Shown here one piece after another: positions 1 through 9,586 of a stretch of 64,000 bases of DNA. The notes under the pieces are model-generated. The model ran no database searches and was not told where the DNA came from. It worked only from the letters and a program-made list of their open reading frames with translations. The translations under genes and the position numbers were made by a program. Position 1 is the stretch's first letter; every line of letters starts with the position of its first letter. Source of the DNA: Anisus vortex (lineage: Eukaryota > Mollusca > Gastropoda > Planorbidae); assembly GCA_949126835.1 (NCBI GenBank), contig OX421507.1, positions 30,883,382-30,947,381 of the forward strand. The letters run 5' to 3'.

Positions 1-32
1 GCGAAGTTGAAGATTGTATTAAACCAGCAGTT

Positions 33-428
33 ATGAAAAACAAACAACTACGTACTGAAATCATTAAGAAAAACAAACAACTACTTACTGAAATCATTAT
101 GAAAAACAAACAACTACTTACTGAAATTATTATGAAAAATAAACAACTACTTACTGAAATCATTAAGAAAAACAAACAACTACTTACTGAAATCATTATG
201 AAAAACAAACAACTACTTACTGAAATCATTATGAAAAACAAACAACTACGTACTGAAATCATTATGAAAAACAAACAACTACTTACTGAAATCATTATGA
301 AAAACAAACAACTACGTACTGAAATCATTATGAAAAACAAACAACTACTTACTGAAATCATTATGAAAAACAAACAACTACTTACTGAAATCATTATGAA
401 AAGCAAACAACTACTTACTGAAATCCAT
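33..428. repeat. 33-bp minisatellite, about 12 units
   Basis: Twelve head-to-tail 33-bp units start at 33, 66, 99 and so on, differing at only a few positions (mainly c/g in the act-act core). The unit length is a multiple of three and lacks stops in one frame, so it reads as an open 11-residue repeat (MKNKQLLTEII). Nothing outside the array supports a gene, so I treat it as non-coding satellite DNA. The 230 bases that follow show no recognisable feature. Confidence 0.9.
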
Positions 429-663
429 GGGCCTATTTACACCAGATGATTTTCTATCACTTCGCATCAGCGTCTCCAACGACTGCAGCCTCCGACCGAA
501 CTGTTTAAGTCGAAACTTCAAGAGGGAAACATAAGGAATAACTTCCAGCGTCATTTTCTGTTTCAGCTCATAGATATCAACCTCAGTATCTTTTAATGGT
601 AGAGCCAGGCTCTCTGAAACAATTGGACAATTTAACAGGAGTAAACAAAATGATCAGGTACTA

Positions 664-862
664 TGGCCGAGCTGGCAGTGCGTTCGATTGGCGTACCAAA
701 AGTTCCTGGGTTCGAATCATGGTGAAGGCTAGGATTTGTTCCCGCGTCTGAAGGGTGTCCCTGAGTACACCCAGCTCTGATGGGTATCTAACTTTAGTTA
801 GGGTGAACTTAAAGCGGCTGGGCCACAGAAACTGGTGAACGCTGAATCAATTAGATCTATTT
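664..862 (+). mobile_element. tRNA-derived SINE, family 1 (plus copy)
   Basis: The head carries a pol III A-box-like block (ggccgagctggcagtgcgttcga) and a B box (gggttcgaatc). A conserved body follows with the blocks gggtgtccctgagt, cccagctctgatgggta and acagaaactggtgaacgctg. The same order recurs, mostly on the other strand, at about ten more places in the window. The 3' part is degenerate. Confidence 0.75.
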
Positions 863-994
863 TACTAAACAAACAAGTTGCTTGAACTCACAAGCTTAGC
901 TTTAATCACAAAATGAGCTACTAGATAAACCTAGTTAACCCCATGACCAGAATTACAAAGGGAGTCTTGAAAACGATTATCGCTGTTATTCCAA

Positions 995-1016
995 ATATAT
1001 ATATATATATATATAT
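995..1016. repeat. (AT)n microsatellite
   Basis: A run of about eleven AT dinucleotides. Confidence 0.9.
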
Positions 1017-1105
1017 CAGTTTCATTGATCTTTGTACTTATTGAGTTTCAACTATTGATTACAAGTGTCCAGGAAGAATGGACCACATAGGAAAGTACAA
1101 TAGAT

Positions 1106-2440
1106 AAGATAGAATGGCCCACATAAGAAATTAAAAAGTAGCCTAAGTTAGTAAGTGTCCGAGATAGAATGGCCCGCATAAGAAATTAAAAAGTAGCCTA
1201 AGTTAGTAAGTGTCCGAGATAGAATGGCCCGCATAAGAAATTAAAAAGTAGCCTAAGTTAGTAAGTGTCCGAGATAGAATGGCCCGCATAAGAAATTAAA
1301 AAGTAGCCTAAGTTAGTAAGTGTCCGAGATAGAATGGCCCGCATAAGAAATTAAAAAGTAGCCTAAGTTAGTAAGTGTCCGAGATAGAATGGCCCGCATA
1401 AGAAATTAAAAAGTAGCCTAAGTTAGTAAGTGTCCGAGATAGAATGGCCCGCATAAGAAATTAAAAAGTAGCCTAAGTTAGTAAGTGTCCGAGATAGAAT
1501 GGCCCGCATAAGAAATTAAAAAGTAGCCTAAGTTAGTAAGTGTCCGAGATAGAATGGCCCGCATAAGAAATTAAAAAGTAGCCTAAGTTAGTAAGTGTCC
1601 GAGATAGAATGGCCCGCATAAGAAATTAAAAAGTAGCCTAAGTTAGTAAGTGTCCGAGATAGAATGGCCCGCATAAGAAATTAAAAAGTAGCCTAAGTTA
1701 GTAAGTGTCCGAGATAGAATGGCCCGCATAAGAAATTAAAAAGTAGCCTAAGTTAGTAAGTGTCCGAGATAGAATGGCCCGCATAAGAAATTAAAAAGTA
1801 GCCTAAGTTAGTAAGTGTCCGAGATAGAATGGCCCGCATAAGAAATTAAAAAGTAGCCTAAGTTAGTAAGTGTCCGAGATAGAATGGCCCGCATAAGAAA
1901 TTAAAAAGTAGCCTAAGTTAGTAAGTGTCCGAGATAGAATGGCCCGCATAAGAAATTAAAAAGTAGCCTAAGTTAGTAAGTGTCCGAGATAGAATGGCCC
2001 GCATAAGAAATTAAAAAGTAGCCTAAGTTAGTAAGTGTCCGAGATAGAATGGCCCGCATAAGAAATTAAAAAGTAGCCTAAGTTAGTAAGTGTCCGAGAT
2101 AGAATGGCCCGCATAAGAAATTAAAAAGTAGCCTAAGTTAGTAAGTGTCCGAGATAGAATGGCCCGCATAAGAAATTAAAAAGTAGCCTAAGTTAGTAAG
2201 TGTCCAAGATAGAATGGCCCGCATAAGAAATTAAAAAGTAGCCTAAGTTAGTAAGTGTCCAAGATAGAATGGCCCGCATAAGAAATTAAAAAGTAGCCTA
2301 AGTTAGTAAGTGTCCGAGATAGAATGGCCCGCATAAGAAATTAAAAAGTAGCCTAAGTTAGTAAGTGTCCGAGATAGAATGGCCCGCATAAGAAATTAAA
2401 AAGTAGCCTAAGTTAGTAAGTGTCCAAGATAGAAAAAACC
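1106..2440. repeat. 55-bp minisatellite, about 24 near-identical units
   Basis: Units beginning gtaagtgtccgagataga recur every 55 bp from 1151 to 2416 with almost no divergence. The only common variant is gtccaag instead of gtccgag in units near the right end. The edges (1077-1150 and 2441-2520) are degenerate. The homogeneity indicates recent expansion or strong gene conversion. Each unit contains a consensus-like splice donor word (GTAAGT), though no flanking gene is seen. Confidence 0.95.
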
Positions 2441-2527
2441 ACATTATAAATTAAAATGTACCAGATAGAATGGCTCACATAAGAAATAAAAATCGATAAG
2501 ATAAAATGGCCCACATAAGAAATTCAA

Positions 2528-2578
2528 ATGTTAACACTATTAGCAAAAGGTTGCCGACGAGCCCTGGTCTAGTAAAGA
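2528..2578. mobile_element. Solo end of a hAT-type element
   Basis: The stretch aacactattagcaaaaggttgccgac followed by gagccctgg resembles the inner part of the right terminal inverted repeat (ggttgccgacccctg) of the hAT elements at 8243-9402 and 53337-54592. No partner end or target duplication is visible. Confidence 0.45.
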
Positions 2579-2699
2579 GGTTGGCAATCACTGGAAAGCG
2601 ATCCCAAACACTGCACGCCACGTTTTTTTGTTCTGGCACGCGAAACCATCTCATGTAATCGTTCAAGCAGCATACCAGGCGACAGCCTAGTAGATGACG

Positions 2700-3775
2700 T
2701 CATATAGCGATCCCTGATTGGTGATTTAGAAATGGTCGAACGAGCTAAGTCTAGTCTAGAGATTTATTAAAATATTTTTTGGGTTCTCTATAACTGCCGC
2801 AATCTAAAAGTAGCTGTAGGTTTCAAACAACGATCTTATCACTTATAAGTTTACACATGTTCCTTCTAGGTAGAAGATTATTACGTCCTAGGCCCCCAAA
2901 AAAAACTTTTCAAAGGCGGCAGGGGAATCGTTCGGCGGCAGGGCTGGAACTGCTGGAACCCAGGCTGTTTTTTTTTTTTGACAGTTCGGTGTACTAACCG
3001 CAGGACCAGCAGCCAGCCTCACTTCCTTACGAACTACACACAACAAAAACAACTACAACAAGCTTTATCAACTTACAACTAAGCACACAGACTTTAACAG
3101 GTAAAAGCCATCCACAACACAACGTTCTAAAAACAAAAACACAAGGCTGGCAACATACTACTCTGATAGCTGGTGGTCGCCACAACTATAACTAGCCAGA
3201 CGTCCGGGAAAAGGAGGACATGTCCTTCTTTATAGCCATATGTCCTCCGTTCGGCAGGTAAAGCTAAAAACCTTTAAAATACCCGACTTTTCTACTATTT
3301 TTTTTTTGTTTTATAGGACTACTGTTTAAAAATTAATAATATTAACATGCAAATAATATTATTCATAAAAAAGCCCTAGTGATAATTGGTGCACTATTCA
3401 AATGAAACATATGTCTACTTGTGTTTTCCTTTTGGGCTCTTCATGTCCTGCTTTTGATACCAACCTGTCTGGCAACAATATCTATAACTAACTATATAAC
3501 TTCACCTCACGTGGAGAACCCAATCTTTCCAAACACGTGACCGCTCTGACCAATCGGACACGAGTTCACAGGGGAAGTAATAAAAGGGAAAAAAAAGGGG
3601 GTGGGGGCATAGGAGTGAACTTCTAGTGACCTTCTACGTCACAACATATTATATATATGTTGCGACCGTTGGTCACGTCATGTCTGTCACATATTGACAT
3701 AGTTGACATAATTGACATAATTCTATATTATATTTGACATGTTACATATTAACATATCCCATGTTGTTAAAAAAA
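2700..3775. other. No gene seen
   Basis: AT-rich DNA without a convincing ORF or exon. A block at about 2878-2990 (ttacgtc..agg, then cggcggcagggctg) has a second copy at about 3915-3996 inside a SINE, so it is probably a short mobile element of unknown class. Confidence 0.5.
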
Positions 3776-3778
3776 AAA

Positions 3779-4105
3779 GTAAAGCACCCTTCGGACCAAA
3801 CTGATCATAGGTGAAGCAGCGTTCACCAGTTTCTGGCGGCCACGGCATACGAGGGGATATGTGGCCAGCACAATGTCCAGCCGCCTTTAGATTACCCTAA
3901 CTAGTGTCATTATTACGTCATAGGACCAGAAAACGTTTCCAAGACGTCAGGGATCGGTCGGCGGCAGGGCTGAAACCCTGGGCTGTTTTGTTGACTCAGG
4001 AGCACCCTCAAGTACCAGAAAAAAATCCTAGCTTGCTCGAGAATTTGAACCCACACCCTTCGGATCGCCAGTCGAACGTACTGCCGCTCGGCCACCGTGC
4101 CGTGG
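3779..4105 (-). mobile_element. tRNA-derived SINE family 1, interrupted
   Basis: A minus-strand copy. The tail end gtaaagcaccc and the body block agcagcgttcaccagtttctg lead to a tRNA-like head (gaacccacacc, cgtactgccgctcggccaccgtgcc). About 90 bp at 3908-3996 interrupts the body and resembles 2878-2990, so a small element seems to have inserted into the SINE. Confidence 0.75.
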
Positions 4106-4261
4106 GGGTGGGGGGGGGTGGCTGGTTCTCGGACATGATCTTGCTGCGCCCCCCTCCCCCATGATCAAACCCTGAACATTGTTACGACTTGGACATCCGG
4201 AAATAATTTTTGAGACGTCTATACATATCTTGTTGTATACAAGCTACAAGTGACATTATTG
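4105..4261. repeat. Copy 1 of a local duplication (intron flank)
   Basis: Shares the blocks gggtggctggttctcg, cccccctcccccatga and caaccctgaacattgt, and the sequence down to ctacaagtgacatt, with 7505-7655. Together with the duplicated exon to the right of each copy this shows a tandem genomic duplication about 3 kb apart. A LINE fragment (4263-4610) lies between this flank and its exon. Confidence 0.7.
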
Positions 4262-4277
4262 ACGTATTATAATCATA

Positions 4278-4610
4278 GTGCGGTATAGTTATGTTTCGGA
4301 AGTCAAAGAAATCACAGAGAGCATCTCAGCAAGGAGATGGAGATGGATAGGACACGTCTGCAGAATGTCAGCTGGCTCCCTCCAAATGACAGCCCTGAGA
4401 TGGACCCCCCAGGGGAAAAGGTCGCAGACCAAAGGAAACATGGAGAAGGACGGTGGAAAGAGACTTGAAGGCTAGAGACCTTGAACTTGGAAACAGCACC
4501 TCGAGCTGCAATAGAACGAGATAAATGGAGATCTTTGGCCTTCGCACCAAGCGCCAGCCTGCATGAAGAGGACTGAAAGAGAGAGAGAGAGAGATAGTTA
4601 TATTTAATGT
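4278..4610 (+). mobile_element. LINE reverse-transcriptase C-terminal fragment
   Basis: The open stretch contains RRWRWIGHVCRM followed by ALRWTPQGKRS. This is the typical RWxGHVxRM signature near the C-terminus of endonuclease/reverse transcriptase proteins of RTE- and CR1-like non-LTR elements. It has no upstream RT domain and ends near a GA dinucleotide run (4577-4600), so it is a 5'-truncated dead copy. Confidence 0.75.
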
Positions 4611-4725
4611 ATTTCACATATGTGTGAAAAAGGCTGACATTGTCGGAATGCGACATAGATAAAACATGTACAAAACATACATAAGACATATATAAATTAC
4701 ATAAATAAGACACATAAATTATGAC

Positions 4726-4836
4726 CTTTTTTTTTGTATCCAGAAGAACCAATTGACGACCAAAGTCCACCCTTACTGCTGCCGACCTCTGTTTCATAGA
4801 CCATCTTGTCCAGTCCAGCCATCCCCCGATTAGCTT
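4726..4836 (-). CDS. Putative exon, duplicate of 7674-7778
   Basis: Minus-strand block of 111 bp between an acceptor (ttaatag) and a donor (gtcata). It enters with two bases and leaves with one, exactly like its relative at 7674-7778. The readings share E-x-NR-x-MA-x-x-DK-x-V-x-ETE and a serine-rich end, and the flanking introns are also similar. Its length is a multiple of three, so it could replace or follow the other copy without shifting frame. A poly-lysine end (coded by poly-A) and fewer charged residues suggest relaxed constraint. I do not recognise the protein. Confidence 0.5.
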
Positions 4837-4899
4837 CTATTAAATAAACAAATCAAACTATTACACAGATAAACGTTGTTCTAATAATAATAACATTGG

Positions 4900-5320
4900 T
4901 TATTTATAAAGATCTAATGCTTCTATCCATGTCATTACATTAAGCATGCTCAGTTCGCTCTTGGTATAAATTGCAGTGGCAGTTGTATTGGTATTCAAGG
5001 CACATAGCCACAAATAAAAAAGAAAGGTCGTTAAACTCTTTTTTAAAATAAGCTTCTTGTCTCAGAATCGCTCAGTGTCTGAGGCAAGCTGTTCCATAAA
5101 GAAGGCGCCACAGATTCAAACGAGCGCAATCCAAGGTACTTCTTTTTTGTGTCCATCCGCACTGGGAATTTTAAGGTGTGGCTGTGATGAGGTCGCAGTA
5201 CCCTTGATTGCGCGTGCTTTGATATGAGTTCTTGAAGGTAGGAAATGAGCAGTGCCATTCATACATACATAGATAAGGGATATAATTTTGTAATTAATGC
5301 GCTTCATCACAGGGAGCCAG
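4900..5320 (-). mobile_element. LINE reverse-transcriptase C-terminal fragment
   Basis: On the minus strand an open stretch reads FESVAPSLWNSLPQTL with LRPHHSHTLKFP upstream. This is the common tail of CR1/Jockey-like reverse transcriptases (A-x-x-x-WN-x-LP). The upstream RT domain is absent. Confidence 0.7.
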
Positions 5321-5329
5321 TGGAGATCT

Positions 5330-5925
5330 TGTAGAACTGGAGAGATATGCAGTGTCTTTTACTCTCTGGGGTCTCTGCAGCTGGTTCTGTGGCAAACCTC
5401 CACAGGCAACTGTTGCAGATTTTGCTACGGTACTGTATTGTCCGTTCTCCTATATATATTGAGGTCACACCTGAACCATGGCGCGTAGATCAGACGAACA
5501 AGCCTTTAAACCATATTCACAGATATGTGGAACAATTGTCAGTTGACTGTCAATAAAAACAATGGCCCCGTCTCTAGCATTTGTGGACAACGGGATCTCG
5601 GATGCTGTTACTAACTGGATGATTGTTTCACTACATTACTGAAAACTTCAAACAACATAATCGATCTCTATACTACTAATTCCTTTGTGTGTTGTTTATG
5701 TCTAGTGTAGCTTTAGCTTTTGTGTTTGATATAGCCTCTGAATTTATAAATATATCTCACCCGTATCAAGAGTGTGTGTTGTTTTTTCCTATATTTTCTA
5801 TATTATCACAGTCCCTAACTAAAGAAACACAAGGGAAGTAGCTCTGAGGCTTACCAAAAAATAAAATAAAATACCTTGTTACGTCCCCTACTGCATATGA
5901 CTACACCCAAGACCCTTATAAAAAA
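5330..5925. other. No gene seen
   Basis: AT-rich sequence with short unrelated open frames and no splice-bounded block that I can support. Confidence 0.5.
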
Positions 5926-5929
5926 CTAT

Positions 5930-6075
5930 AAATAAAGATGGACCGTTTGCGATTTGATGACTACGAAACTCCCGTTTCGGAATTTCACGATCTCAGACTG
6001 TTTTGTAGACTTCCGGTCATTTTAAATGACTAAGAATTTATCCAAGACCAAAATGAGATGGACCGCTTGCTTGTA
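5930..6075. mobile_element. MITE fragment, ggaccgcttgct family
   Basis: Starts aaaactataaataaagatggaccg and ends near gatggaccgcttgct. It shares internal blocks (tttcggaatttc, agacttccgg) with the fuller copies at 40635-40926 and 48405-48772. The ends are degenerate. Confidence 0.6.
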
Positions 6076-6194
6076 TTGTCGGAGAATTTAAAGGAATATT
6101 AGAAGTAAATAAAAAAATTAAAAATATGTTTTCTATAAAAGTTAGTTTTCATTTTTAAAATTTCTTCATTACTTTTCGTGTAGAATTGTAGAAG

Positions 6195-6240
6195 AATGAA
6201 TTTATAGAAGGAGCGTCTGTAATATAAAATATTAGTAAAG
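6195..6240 (+). mobile_element. LINE 3' tail remnant
   Basis: The words tttatagaaggagcgtctgtaat match the 3' terminus of the LINE copies at 28945-29160 and 56850-57140. It abuts the SINE at 6232. Confidence 0.5.
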
Positions 6241-6497
6241 TACCATTCGGACAAAATTGATCCATAGGGCCGGTGAAGCAGCCTTCGCACGTTTCTGTGG
6301 CCACGGCATACTAGGGGATTGTGTGGCCAGCACAATGCCCAGCCGCCTTTAGTTTGCTCCAACTACTGTCCGGTGACCATTAGAGCTGGGTAGACACAAT
6401 GACAACCCCGGAAACAAATCCTAGCCTTCACCAGGATTTGAACCCAAAACCTTCGGAACGCCAATCGAACACACCTCCGGTCACCGTGCCACCCAAT
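6232..6497 (-). mobile_element. tRNA-derived SINE family 1 (minus copy)
   Basis: A nearly full-length minus-strand copy. The 3' side has agtaccattcggacaaa, the body has cgcacgtttctgtggccacgg, and the head has a reversed B box (ggatttgaaccc) and A box (cgaacacacctccggtcaccgtgcc). Confidence 0.8.
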
Positions 6498-6559
6498 ATA
6501 AATAATATTATAAGATTAGATTATAAGATAAATAATATTATAAGATTACAACTTAAATA

Positions 6560-6695
6560 AAGATTAAAATCGAAAGTTGTATACACAGCGGAGGTCTTTT
6601 GAACAGCTTTATTGTCTGCGCACGGAAAACACGACTCCTATGCTCTAAAAATAGAACAAGCTGTCCATCTTGTTATAGTATTTGCCCATACCTAG
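6560..6695. mobile_element. MITE fragment, ggaccgcttgct family
   Basis: Contains cgaaagttgtatacacagcgg, ctgcgcacggaaaac and ctctaaaaatagaacaagctgtcc ending in ttatagtattt. This is the same internal and terminal order as the right half of the element at 40635-40926. Confidence 0.6.
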
Positions 6696-6721
6696 ACAAT
6701 TATTTGGGCATACATGCATTA

Positions 6722-6749
<28 letters not shown>
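6722..6749. repeat. (GT)n microsatellite
   Basis: Fourteen GT dinucleotides in a row. Confidence 0.9.
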
Positions 6750-6752
<3 letters not shown>

Positions 6753-6796
6753 AACATGCTTAGTAACCTATTTGCCTGACATATGCGTATCCGGTA

Positions 6797-7024
6797 GAAT
6801 CAAATTCATTCATAGGGTCGGTGAAGAAGGGGTTCACCAGCTTCTGTGGCTCGCACGATGCCTATCCGCCTTTACTTTACCCCAACTAAAGGCAGGTACC
6901 CATCAGAGTTGGGTAGACTTGGGTACACCATCCAGTACCGGGAAAATATCCTAGCCTCACCAGGATTCGAACCCAGGACCTACGTAAGCCAGGCGAACGC
7001 GCTGCCGCTTGGGCACCGCGCCCT
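6797..7024 (-). mobile_element. tRNA-derived SINE family 1 (minus copy)
   Basis: The body block ggggttcaccagcttctgtgg, then catcagagttgggtagact, then the reversed B box aggattcgaacccagg and the head cgctgccgcttgggcaccgcgcc. The 3' end is degenerate. Confidence 0.8.
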
Positions 7025-7104
7025 ATCATGGGTAACTTCGCCTTAAATGTTCATGCGTCACCATTCGCGTTCCATCAATTACTGTTCAATCATGTACATT
7101 ATTT

Positions 7105-7440
7105 GGACACCACTCATACGTATCATTAGGAGCACACCGGCGGGCTAACACATGGCGGGAGAGCCCCCGCTGCGCGTCCGAGGATAGTAGTACTACTTAG
7201 CGCCCCCCCCTCCCCGAGACTCGGTGGGGAGGAAAATGTGCGCAACAGTCAGTCTAGCCCCGCCCTGGTGCATGGATGTCCAAATCTATAACCTGGGGTT
7301 TTGTGCTACCGGGCGACAGTGCTGGTATACGAGCGAGCGACCACGATAAATGCAGGTGGGGAGAAGAAGTGTAGTGCATGAACTGCGGGGACTGTACATT
7401 ATGTTACGTGCCACAGGGTGGCTAGTCTTGGACAGGATAT
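7105..7440. repeat. GC-rich dispersed repeat, copy 1
   Basis: Matches 38665-38987 through the words caccggcgggctaac, gagactcgg.gggaggaa, ccccgccctggtg and ggatgtcca. It is GC-rich against an AT-rich background. Class unknown. Confidence 0.6.
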
Positions 7441-7504
7441 ACCGGTGTGCCCCCTAACCCGCACGGAGAGAAGTGTAATGCATGTACTGCGGAGAACGCG
7501 TGCC

Positions 7505-7660
7505 GTTGGGGGTGGCTGGTTCTCGCCCCCCTCCCCCATGACTCAACCCTGAACATTGTGACGCCTTGGACGTAGGAACCGAAAAGTACGTCCGGATTTT
7601 TTTTGAGACATTTATACATCCCTCATGGTATACAAACTACAAGTGACATTATATTATAAG
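7505..7660. repeat. Copy 2 of a local duplication (intron flank)
   Basis: Pairs with 4105-4261. Here the flank runs straight into its exon at 7674 with no LINE between, so this copy shows the original arrangement. Confidence 0.7.
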
Positions 7661-7673
7661 GTTTCTAAATGAC

Positions 7674-7778
7674 CTTTGTGTTTTCCGGAATGGCTAATTG
7701 AGGATACAACTTCCTCCTTAATGATGGCTTCCGTTTCGTGGACGAGCTTGTCCTGTTCCGCCATGCGTCGGTTGATTT
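7674..7778 (-). CDS. Putative exon of an unrecognised membrane protein
   Basis: Minus-strand 105-bp block with acceptor gaacag and donor gtcatt. It enters with AA, which completes GAA after the single G left by the exon at 13263-13367. The reading has INRRMAEQDK, then VHETEAIIKEEV, then a serine/histidine/lysine-rich end. The piece is charged, probably helical, and would follow the membrane segment as a cytoplasmic tail. The phase is compatible with its duplicate at 4726-4836. Family not recognised. Confidence rests on clean splice sites, matching phases and the existence of a diverged paralogous exon. Confidence 0.6.
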
Positions 7779-8242
7779 CTGTTCAGTGATCAAATAAAAG
7801 AATTACACAAATACAAACTAATTCTAAAGGGGCATTCAATGTCGGTTAAAAACACGCATACACATGCACACAGTGGCGTAGCTAGGGTCATCTGCGCCCG
7901 GGGACATGACACAAAGTCTGCGCCCCTTCTCGGACCGACAGAGTCTGGGGACTCATTGAGCCCCCAAGAAAATGTTGAAATTTTACGGTTTATATGGTTC
8001 ATTTTCGAAGCATCTGGTATTTTAATGAAATAGAATACAGATTAATAAGTCGCTATAAGGTTGTAAACAATTTATTTAAAAAAAAAATTCTACTAAATAA
8101 TTGTACATGACTGGAATAGACATAGTCTACAACAAATTGATCCTCCTTGATTTGACTGCCTCAAACTCGTCAATCACGTTGTCAAAATTAATTTTCTCAA
8201 GTGTTTCTCTTTCGATGCTAAGGAGTGCAAGATCACTCAGAC

Positions 8243-9402
8243 CAGGGGTCGGCAACCTTTTGCTAATTGTGTGCCAAACGAGGATTTCTAAACCGTTCAG
8301 CGTGCCGACAGACTAAAAGTCAACCTGCTTTATTATACTTGTTTTATTTTATTTTTTTATAAGACAATTTAACTCCGTAGCAAGACCAAGGCCAAAAGCA
8401 AAGGAAAGTTATGGAAAAAAACAACTTTTAAGCGTTTTATATTTAATAACAATAAATAACGCATTTGTGATTATCAACCTTTTTATTTGCATTTATACCA
8501 AAAAAATAATATTACCAAACTTTCACATTTTTGGTAATGATTTTGTAATCATTATCATTTGGTTGTCCAGATAAGGATCTAACAACTGATAATATTGATG
8601 ATAGTTTATTCTCAGTTTAACTGAGATTGTCTTTAATTTGCCCAATGCTAAAGAGAAATACTGAAGTACTATAGTAGAGCGGAATTCGTCTGTAGTAGTC
8701 ATACAAACTGGGTAGTTAATGTAATGTTTAAAAAATGTGCATGAAATGTTTTAGTCATATAGATCTAGATCTAATATTTATATATTTTTCAACTATATTT
8801 TACAGTCTGGTTATTATTATTATAACGTTATAAGTTGTAAGCCATTTAGTCTATTATCGAAGAAAAATAAGAAACACAATATTAGAAATAATAGCATAAA
8901 TAAAACGGGCTAATTATCTCCCTCTAATTCAAATAAAGTTTCTTATTTTTATTCAATATTGATGCCAAATGCCAAACAAGTTATGTTTTGTAATATAACA
9001 TATATTACTGACTAAGTATTATTATTTTTTGTTATAAATCCAGCATTATGGTATTCATTACAATATATATTTAATTATCAGAGGTATACAATTGATTTAC
9101 ATTAAACAGTTGTAAATAAACATTTCCTGCATTAATTGTTTGTCCATTTAACCCACTTGATTTAACCAGTCCTTGTAAATGCGTTCAACTAACTGAAATG
9201 TGTCGCTCTGTCATTCAGAAACATCGTCTTCAACAGTCATTTTTCCTCATTAAGAACTGGAAAATGTTTGTTTTTTCATTAATAAAAAAACATCTTTTTT
9301 TCATCAATAAAAAACAAACACCTCTTGGAAGTCTCTCGTGTGCCATTGAAAATCGCTCTGCTTGCCAAATTTGGCACGCGTGCCCTAGGTTGCCGACCCC
9401 TG
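8243..9402. mobile_element. Nested non-autonomous hAT, 1.16 kb
   Basis: Terminal inverted repeats CAGGGGTCGGCAACCT and AGGTTGCCGACCCCTG with a perfect 8-bp target duplication ACTCAGAC (8235-8242 and 9403-9410). Subterminal motifs such as tttggcacgcgtgcc recur in the copies at 53337-54592, 55349-55549 and 62372-63475. No transposase reading is visible, so it depended on a partner. Confidence 0.92.
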
Positions 9403-9586
9403 ACTCAGACGATCTTGTCCCATTGAATTAAATAAGGCAAAATATGCTTCATAACACGTGTAATTTCTTCTTCTGCAGAAAGTCCCGCAACTCTTGTTGA
9501 TTCTCCAGGCATCCTCCTTTGTCGTCTATCCCTTCTGTCAACCTCGATTCCCAAAGTTGTGCATCTTGTTTTTCCATTGTCTATCG

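Noticed and set aside
1106..2440. CRISPR-like array
   Set aside because: The repeats are head-to-tail without spacers, and the DNA is eukaryotic.
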